A stretch of DNA of 64,000 nucleotides, taken from NCBI GenBank assembly GCA_047967505.1, contig CM106539.1; one strand, given 5' to 3'. Below, one piece after another: positions 56,855-64,000 of this stretch. The notes beneath the pieces are model-generated. The model was not told the origin of the DNA and did not search any database. It saw only the letters and a program-made list of their open reading frames with translations. The position numbers were made by a program, and so were the translations under genes. The stretch is from Dipteris shenzhenensis. Its lineage: Eukaryota; Polypodiophyta; Polypodiopsida; Gleicheniales. Every line of letters starts with the position of its first letter. Position 1 is the first letter of the stretch.

Positions 56855-57165
56855 CACACCAAGCAGGTCTCTAAACTTGCGCAGCTTCTCTGCGCCCAAT
56901 GCTTTCATGAATATGTCAGCTACCTGATCCTCTGTGCTGACATAAACTAGATCAATAAGACCTAGTAAAACCTTCTCCCACACATAGTGATAATGCACCT
57001 CAATCCCAAATCCTGCACACCAAGCAGGTCTCTAAACTTGCGCAGCTTCTCTGCACCCAATGCTTTCATGAATATGTCAGCTACCTGATCCTCTGTGCTG
57101 ACATAAACTAGATCAATAAGACCTAGTAAAACCTTCTCCCACACATAGTGATAATGCACCTCAAT
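56855..57165. repeat. 161-bp tandem duplication at the RNase H end
   Basis: CACACCAAGCAGGTCTCTAA begins at 56855 and again at 57016, with one difference seen in the first half (CTGCGCCC against CTGCACCC). The copy next to the coding region now adds an aberrant tail to the RNase H domain, ending at 56962. The copy next to the LTR carries the original C-terminus. Confidence 0.9.
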
Positions 57166-60100
57166 GTGCTTTGTTCTAGCATGAAAGACTGGGTTCTTTG
57201 CCAAGTGTATGCTGCTCATGTTGTCACAATAAATGACAACTGGCCCATCTGTAGACTGATGCATATCATAGAGTAGCTTATGCAACCAAGCTACCTCACA
57301 TGCAGCCATTGCTGCACCCCTGTACTCAACCTCTGTGCTCGACAAGGCAACTGTAGGCTGTTTCTTACTGCTCCAAGTGACTGAAGCACTCCCAAAAGAG
57401 AACACATATCCACTGGTAGATCGTCTATCAGAAATGCTACAAGCCCAATCAGCATCAGTGTATCCATGCAACTGTATCTGAACCCCAGCCTCATAAAATA
57501 GTCCATACTGCAATGTGGACTTCACATACCTGAGTATGCGTCTAGCCGCATCCAAATGCGGTTTCCTTGGAGCCTGCATAAACTGACTTACCAACCCAAT
57601 AGCATAGCTCAAATCTGGCCTGGTAATAGTCATGTAAATCAAACTTCCTACTATGCGTCTGTACATAGTAGGGTCTTCCAGAAGCTCACCTGCATCTGTG
57701 CTCAGCTTCACATTCTGCTCCAAAGGAACTGAAATAGGCTTACAGCCTATCATCCCATATTTGGACAGCATGTCCAATCCATACTGCCTCTGCAAGAGCT
57801 GTATCCCACTTGGTGATCTAATCACCTCATTGCCCAAGAAATAACGTAGCTCTCCCAAATCCTTCATCTCAAACTTCTACCTCAATAGCATTTTCACATG
57901 AAGGATATCTTCATCACTATCACCTGTGATGATCAAATCATCAACATAAATGACCAGCAGCATAATCCCTTTCTCTGTTTTTCTCACATAGAGTGAGAAA
58001 TCTGCCTTGGAAATCTGAAAGCCAATAGTGACAAGATACTGTCCTATCTTGTCAGACCATGCTCTAGGTGCTTGCTTCAAGCCATACAAGGCTTTCTTCC
58101 TACAAACAAACTCAGGATGAGTAGCATGAACATAACCTGCTGGCTGCTCCATAAAGACCTCTTCTTGCAAATCACCATGCAAGAAGGCATTCTTTACATC
58201 CATCTGATGTAAAGACCATCCCTTTGATGCAGCCATAGCAATGGCTACTCTTACGGTTGCCATCCTTGCAACCGGGCTGAAAGTTTCTTCATAATCAATG
58301 CCATATGTCTGTGCATACCCCTTGACAACTAATCTTGCCTTGTATCTATTCACAGAACCATCTGCATTGTGCTTGATCTTATAAACCCATTTACAGCCAA
58401 TTGCATTCTTGCCTTTAGGCAAAGGCACCAATTCCCATGTAGCATTAGCATCCAAGGCATCCATTTCTTCATCCATGGCTTTCTCCCATTTTTCATTTCC
58501 CATGGCTTGCTCAAAAGAAGTGGGTTCTAGTTCTTGTATCACTTTGACCATATAGGCATAGTGAATGGCTGTAAATCCATCATATTTCAGCCTATCCACA
58601 GGATACCTAACCCTGGTAGACCTGCGCAAAATAGGCTCACTTCCAGGTGCTCTCAAAACATCCTTGGTCTTCCTTACTCCAGGTGTAACAACAGAAGGAA
58701 TACCCAACTCATCATCAATGCTCTGTTCTGAGCCACTGGATTCACCATCCACATAAGAGTGACCTGCATTCACATCAAACATGGGCTGATCTACCTTCTC
58801 TTTTCCTTTTCGTGATACCTGCGTACCACTATCTGCATTGCTTTGAGGAGATTCTCCTGATCTCAATCTACCTGTCCATGGCAAAGTATGTGAACCACTG
58901 CTAGAGGACACTATAGGTCCACTGATATTTTGTGATTGCTGCTGTGAATTCTGTGCAGCAATACCATTTTGTGCATCTACATCAATCATCACATTTACTG
59001 GTTTATACCAGCTACTCATCTCATCAAAAACAACATCTCTGCTCACTGTAAACTTACGAGTAGAAGGGTTATAGCATCTATACCCTTTCTGCTGCAAAGA
59101 ATAACCAATAAAGATGCACTTCTCAGCTTTTGGATCCAACTTGGACCTCAACTCATCTGGCACATGGACATAGGCAATGCAACCAAAAATTTTCAAATGA
59201 GAAATATCTGGTTTCCTACCAGTATACATCTCCTCTGGCGTCATGCCATGTATTGCTGCAGTGGGAGTCTTGTTCATTATATAGACTGCTGTAGCAACTG
59301 CTTCAGCCCAATAATAATCTGGTAGATCTTTTTCATTTAGCATAGCCCGAGATACCTCTCCAATATGCCTGTTTTTTCTTTCTGCAATTCCATTTTGTTG
59401 TGGGGTATGACTGCATGAATATTGCTGCTTTATACCATGCTCCTGCAAGAACCTTGCAAACTCATTTGAGAGGTACTCTCCCCCTCCATCTGATCTTAGG
59501 CATTTTATTTGCAGGCCTGTTTCTTTTTCAACCATAGCTTTGAAAGCTTTGAAGTGCCCAAACACTTCACTTTTCTTTTTCATAAAATACACCCACAGTT
59601 TTCTGCTGAAGTCATCAATAAATGTGACAAAATAGTGACAGCCTCCAATAGATGCAGCTTTTGTAGTCCACACATCAGAGTGGATTAATTCCAATGGCTT
59701 TTTACTCTCTTGAACATGCCTAGGAAAAGGTTTCCTTGCCTGTTTCCCAAATTGACAGGCTTCACAAACCTTGTGCATTTCTACAACCTTGAATTTAGGC
59801 AATCCTGCAACAATATTTTGGGCTTGCATTGATTTAAGTCGTTATATATTAACATGACCAATGCGTTTGTGCCAGATATCAATATCTGCAACTACACCGG
59901 TCCCATGTGCAAACATTACTGCACTCAATTCAGGCATGTCTGCATCCAATGTAAACATCCTGCCCTTCTTCTTTCCTTTTGCTATCAAGCGACCATTATT
60001 TTTCATATCCTCAACAAAGCATCCATGAGGATTAAATCTGACCTGCAAGCCCTGCTCAACCATTTGACCAATAGAAACCAGGTTCTTGGTGATGTTCGTG

Positions 60101-61307
60101 ACATGAAATACATCAGACAAGTATTTCTTTTTCCCATCCTGCATAGACAAAGGAATTTTTCCAATCTGCACAATAGGATGTGCAGTATCATCACCAGTCT
60201 CCACAAATCCTGGCTTTTCCATTTTCTTTGCATCTTGCATCCATTCTGCATGACCTATCATGTGGTTTGATGCACCCGAGTCAACATACCACACATCATT
60301 TTGTTCTTCTGCACTTGTCACAGAATTGGTCATATGCTGCACCATAAATAGATGCTCATTTCTGTCATCACCCTGCCTGCTAGAAGATGCATAATTGCCT
60401 TGCTGCAATTTTCCATTCATAATGTCATTCTGCTTTTTGTGGCAGTCCTTAGCCATATGACCCATTTTGCCACAATAGTAGCATTCAACATTGTTGTTTG
60501 CATTTTGGCTTCTCTGCCATCCACCACGGCCTCTTTGGCTCCCCTTGCCTCTAGAGTTACCACGTCCTCCTGCATATGACTGGTTTTCTTGCGTTTGCTG
60601 CATATTCTGATTTCTACCACGGCCTGCAGATCGGCCTCCTCTACCTCTGCCTCTACCTCTGCCAGCATTTGAGTAGAAGACAGTTTCTTTTGAAGTTCCT
60701 GCTGAAGAAGATGCACCCCCATTTCTCTGCTCTTTAGAAATTAGAAGAGCAATCAACTCCTGAAAATCTAGAAATTTTTCATGGACGGCAATGGATGTCC
60801 GGAATTGTGCATAATCCTTTCCTAGACCATTCAAGGTCACAGAAACCAAATCATCATCATCCACTGGCAACCCAATGGAAGCAAGTGCATCTGCAATTTT
60901 CTTCACTTTCATGTGGTAGTCATTTATGCTCAAATTTTCTCTCTGCACATTGTGCAACTCCTGTTTGAGTTGCATTTTCCTGGCTTGCGTATTTGTGCTA
61001 TATATTTTTGCCAAAGTATCCCATGCCTCCTTTGGCGTATTTGCATCTTGAATATGCACAATCATGGAGTCTGAAATATTGATAGACAGCCAGTACATAA
61101 CTTTCCTGGCTCTCTCATGCCATCCTTTGAATGCCTGCATTTCCTGTTGACTGGGAACATTAGGAAGAACAGGTTCTTCTTCATTTCCTGTAATGAATTC
61201 CCAAAGCCTTTTCCCATCAAGAAATTCGTCATTCTAAACTTCCATGCCTGGAAGTTGTTCTTGTCAAGCTTTTTAGTGACAATCTGTGAAAGAGAATCAG
61301 ATGCCAT
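56962..61307 (-). pseudogene. Copia gag-pol polyprotein with a frameshift and two in-frame stops
   Basis: It starts at MASDSLSQIVTKKLDKNNFQ (61307). A one-base frame change near 61205 (after LMGKG) moves to the frame used down to 56962. Domains in order: gag helices; CCHC zinc knuckle (CYYCGKMGHMAKDC); protease WYVDSGASNHM; integrase with its HHCC region, then IHSDVW, FIDDFSR and NGIAERKNR; reverse transcriptase with FLHGDLQEEVFMEQPAGY and the YVDDLIITG active site; RNase H with YTDADWA and LSSTEVEYRGAA. In-frame TAA at 59842-59844 (in the integrase zinc region) and TAG at 57877-57879 (after the RT active site). Otherwise the frame is open and highly conserved, which fits a young but disabled element. 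Confidence 0.93.
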
Positions 61308-61839
61308 TATAGAACACTGCAAAATATTCTGTCACTGCAAAAAACATAGCTTTTGCCTCACACGGGCAGAACTGCAAAACTGACGAAAGTGGTATTTCAC
61401 CACACAGTCACTCCCTAGTGATGATTTTGCATCAACAGGCAATAGGCATGAATCTGCAACTCCCAATATCTCTGCACACAGGCATACGATGCAATTTCTG
61501 TGGCACCTTTCCACCGACTAGCTGCGTAGTGGTCGCACAGCAAAAAATAGGGCCTTTTTTTGAGTGCCTGCGAAGAACTTCCGCCTTCAAAACGGGCCCC
61601 GAAACGGCCTCAAATCCGAAAAATAAAGTCACTGAGGGCCTAGCCCATCTCCCGCAGCATATACTGTGCTCTCACCACACCGCGAAGGGTGTCTCAATCT
61701 GAGACAGTGCACTCTTGCACTTCTGGCTGTGCTACCTGCAGAGATTTGCTCCCAAACTCGAAATAGGAAAGCAACACTGGTCCTCTTACCAGGACACCAC
61801 GAACTTGGCTTGCTTTCTTGAGCTCCTTACCACGAACAA

Positions 61840-61852
61840 GGCTCCGATACCA
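61840..61852 (-). other. Primer-binding site of the copia element
   Basis: On the minus strand TGGTATCGGAGCC follows the 5' LTR end (...CTTCACA) with no gap. It matches the TGGTATCAGAGC complement of plant initiator Met-tRNA 3' ends with one change. Confidence 0.9.
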
Positions 61853-62207
61853 TGTGAAGATAGTGGGAGAGAGGGAAGGAGTCTCACTTGCGGCTTTCTC
61901 ACATGCACAATGGGGGAATACACACAAAGGTGGAGGCTGAAAACAGTTTTCCTCTTCTTAGTTGTGAAAGCCAAAAGAACTCTGGTACAAAGAAATAGAA
62001 GAACCCTATATGTGGGTCTCAAACCAAACTCAACTAACTAAGGTGGCATACTAACTGAGCCACGAACTAGTGTAGATAAGGATAGCTGTCATCCAGCTAT
62101 TATTCATGGGCGGTGTACCAACCGCATCTCCAGCTAACAAGTCGGTGACATAAATGCACAACAGTCACCCTGGCATATCGCGAGTGGTGGAGCTCGATAT
62201 CTCAACA
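61853..62207 (-). repeat. 5' LTR of the copia element (355 bp)
   Basis: It matches 56491-56842 with five substitutions noted by eye and a 3-bp insertion (GAGTGGTGGAGC against GAGTGGAGC). It should contain the promoter for the minus-strand transcript. Confidence 0.94.
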
Positions 62208-62212
62208 GTTGT
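62208..62212. repeat. Copia target-site duplication, right (GTTGT)
   Basis: GTTGT after CTCAACA. The flanking DNA on both sides is rich in (GCTACT)-like trinucleotide repeats, so the element landed in a microsatellite-like stretch. Confidence 0.88.
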
Positions 62213-64000
62213 TGCTATCTCTAGAGCTACTGCTACTACTATTGCTATTGCCCCTACTAGTGCTACTATTGACTTGGACATTTTGGAGCATCATACATTG
62301 GGTTTTTGGATGTCTAGCAACTCCTTGTTGGCCTATCTACACAAGGGATTTTAGCCACATATTGGAGCCTACTAGATACTATTATTTTCTCCCTATAGAG
62401 TCCTTGATCTCTTATTGGCAAGGACTTGTGCACCTATGGTTATTGATGTTAAAGATTCAAATATTTCTTAGCAAGTCTAACTGTAGTCTTGATGATATCA
62501 GGTAAAACTTTTTCTTTAGAATATACAAACACCAAAAAACGGACAGCCACCCTTTTTCTTGCCTTATGCTCAAGAGGGAATCCATAAGAACTATCCTATG
62601 TATAAAAATGGTGGCCATAAGAGCTACGTTATGGGCTACCCTAGTTCTTGCCTTATGTCCAAAAGAGGGACCATGGGTTGCCTTATTTATTATCTTACAT
62701 CCAAAAGAGAAGCCAAATGTCTTTTATGTATGTTTGAACGATGTAGAGATTCCATATAATTTAAAGTTATTATAAAAGTAGATAGAGAAGATAGCATGAA
62801 AATCATAAGATCATCATTAAATGCAAACAATAATCCAAGGATATGAAGTGATAAGTTTGCATTATCAAGTTTTTGTCAAATATCATCTTTTATCATCAGT
62901 TTTTTAACCTTTTAAGCTCTAGCAAGAATGAAGACATTACAAAATTAGTAGGTATAATTGAAAATATTAATGCATTATGAGTCTTTAAGGATCCTTATTT
63001 GATTGACTTTTGTGGGCATCAATGTGATGGGGCATACTCCATGCTGCACATTGCAAATTCAGCACAAATATCACCAACTCAGTGAGTAGGGGAAAATGGC
63101 TTATTGCTTTAAAATGTAGTGACATAGCTTCATTTGCATGTACAATTACATGTAATAGATCAAGATCTTACCTTCTCCACATATTCAGATATGCATTGAT
63201 AGCAAAACAAACATCCAGAAGGAACACATAATGCTGATGTCATTCTTGGTTTATCACATAGGGGACAATTTTGACTTCTTTTTGGAAACGTGATGCCTTC
63301 TTTTGGAAATGTGATCCCTTCTTTTGAACCCTACAATGTCTCATAGCAAAAACATAGAATAAGTGTGCAAGAATATGATGATGAACATATTTTCCAATCT
63401 AAGATAATGCCTTTTGTTTGAATAAGATAGCTATTTGCCCAAGTAAAATTGGTAGCTAGCTCTTTGGGAGTTGTTAACTTATTGTGTTTCAATTAGATCT
63501 TATTTTAGTTGTTTTTAAAATTCCATAGCTGCTACTCTTAATTGTTTAAAAACATGAGCAAAGTGTCATGCTAAGATATTGTCTTATAAGAACAGATGTC
63601 ATGCCATTACGATAAAACAAGGCATTAAACCTTATTTATGAAACATGTATCTCTCACTTGACATGGTGTTTGTGAATGCCACTATTATGTAGACCACACT
63701 AGTTCAAGAAATTTCCTTTCCAATCATATGCTATGCTCATCTAATGATAACTATCTATCACAAGAAAGCAATGGATCTAGTTCCTTGCCTATTCCTTATT
63801 GGATATTAAATAAGTGAGCTTCCTCTAGCTATTGTTCTTTTTCATTCCAAGCTACTCCACAAACTAAAGGATCCCTCTTCCTTGTATTTTTGTATACAGT
63901 AAGAAATTCTATCTTGATTGTTCACTATAAACTTGTTGTTAGATACATTAGGATAATGAATTGGGTATAAAGTTTTTTGAAATCGGGCTAGAATGCTTTG
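62213..64000. other. AT-rich DNA without recognisable features
   Basis: The first 70 bp continue the interrupted GCTACT-rich sequence. There are short related phrases such as CCTTATGYYCAAGAGGGA near 62570 and 62655. No gene, RNA or mobile element is supported to the window end. Confidence 0.45.

Larger units (their letters stand above)
56491..62207 (-). mobile_element. Ty1-copia LTR retrotransposon, nearly complete, minus strand
   Basis: 5,717 bp with two LTRs (56491-56842 and 61853-62207), a GTTGT duplication, a primer-binding site and polypurine tract beside the LTRs, and gag-protease-integrase-RT-RNase H in copia order. The LTRs differ by about five substitutions and one 3-bp gap, so insertion is fairly recent. 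The polyprotein is damaged (one frameshift, two stops, a 161-bp duplication), so the copy is not autonomous. Confidence 0.95.

Noticed and set aside
2834-61307. That all in-frame stops fit a C-to-T change, taken as proof of editing or methylation damage
   Set aside because: TAA, TAG and TGA are always one C-to-T step from CAA, CAG and CGA, so a perfect score is automatic. It is kept only as a hypothesis.

Overview
The window looks like repeat-rich, heterochromatin-like nuclear DNA of a land plant. Plant-type telomere motifs (CCCTAAA)n lie inside a tandem array at 7.0-8.4 kb. There is a Ty1-copia element with an initiator-Met-tRNA-type primer site, a roughly 182-bp satellite, and several multi-exon genes with short GT-AG introns. 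I cannot name the species. I see no rRNA, tRNA or CRISPR.

Layout. 1-401: a partial exon (minus strand). 485-1182 and 16559-24296: one satellite array, split by a 15,376-bp DNA transposon (1183-16558). The transposon has 28-bp terminal inverted repeats (one mismatch) and a 4-bp target duplication, CAAG. It carries a DDE-type transposase-like gene (2834-5746), a RING-finger gene on the other strand (about 11951-10000), and arrays of an 18-bp perfect palindrome, ATACCTCGATCGAGGTAT, near both ends (4 copies left, about 16 right). It also holds a tandem array in which part of the unit has been replaced by telomere repeats, and an AT-rich tandem region. I do not recognise this as a described element.

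24.3-30.3 kb is low-complexity DNA: purine-rich sequence, a G-rich minisatellite with a NotI-containing palindrome, and (GA)n. It lies where the first intron of the next gene would be. 30316-37539 is a 12-exon gene with three tandem C48/Ulp1-like cysteine-protease modules that share the same exon sizes (171 and 90 nt). 38.7-47.1 kb holds three more plus-strand genes of unknown or uncertain function, one possibly methyltransferase-like with a decayed second copy. A transposase-like gene runs toward them on the minus strand (50200-47647). Together these may be cargo of a second large mobile element whose ends I could not find.

50.6-51.8 kb resembles an old copia remnant. 56491-62207 is a nearly complete, fairly young copia element on the minus strand. 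The rest (51.8-56.5 and 62.2-64.0 kb) is AT-rich with nothing recognisable.

A recurring feature is long, well-kept reading frames broken only by single in-frame stop codons. This occurs in both transposase-like genes, the RING gene, the Ulp1 gene, two neighbours and the copia polyprotein. Decay by base substitution, perhaps from cytosine methylation, is the simplest reading.
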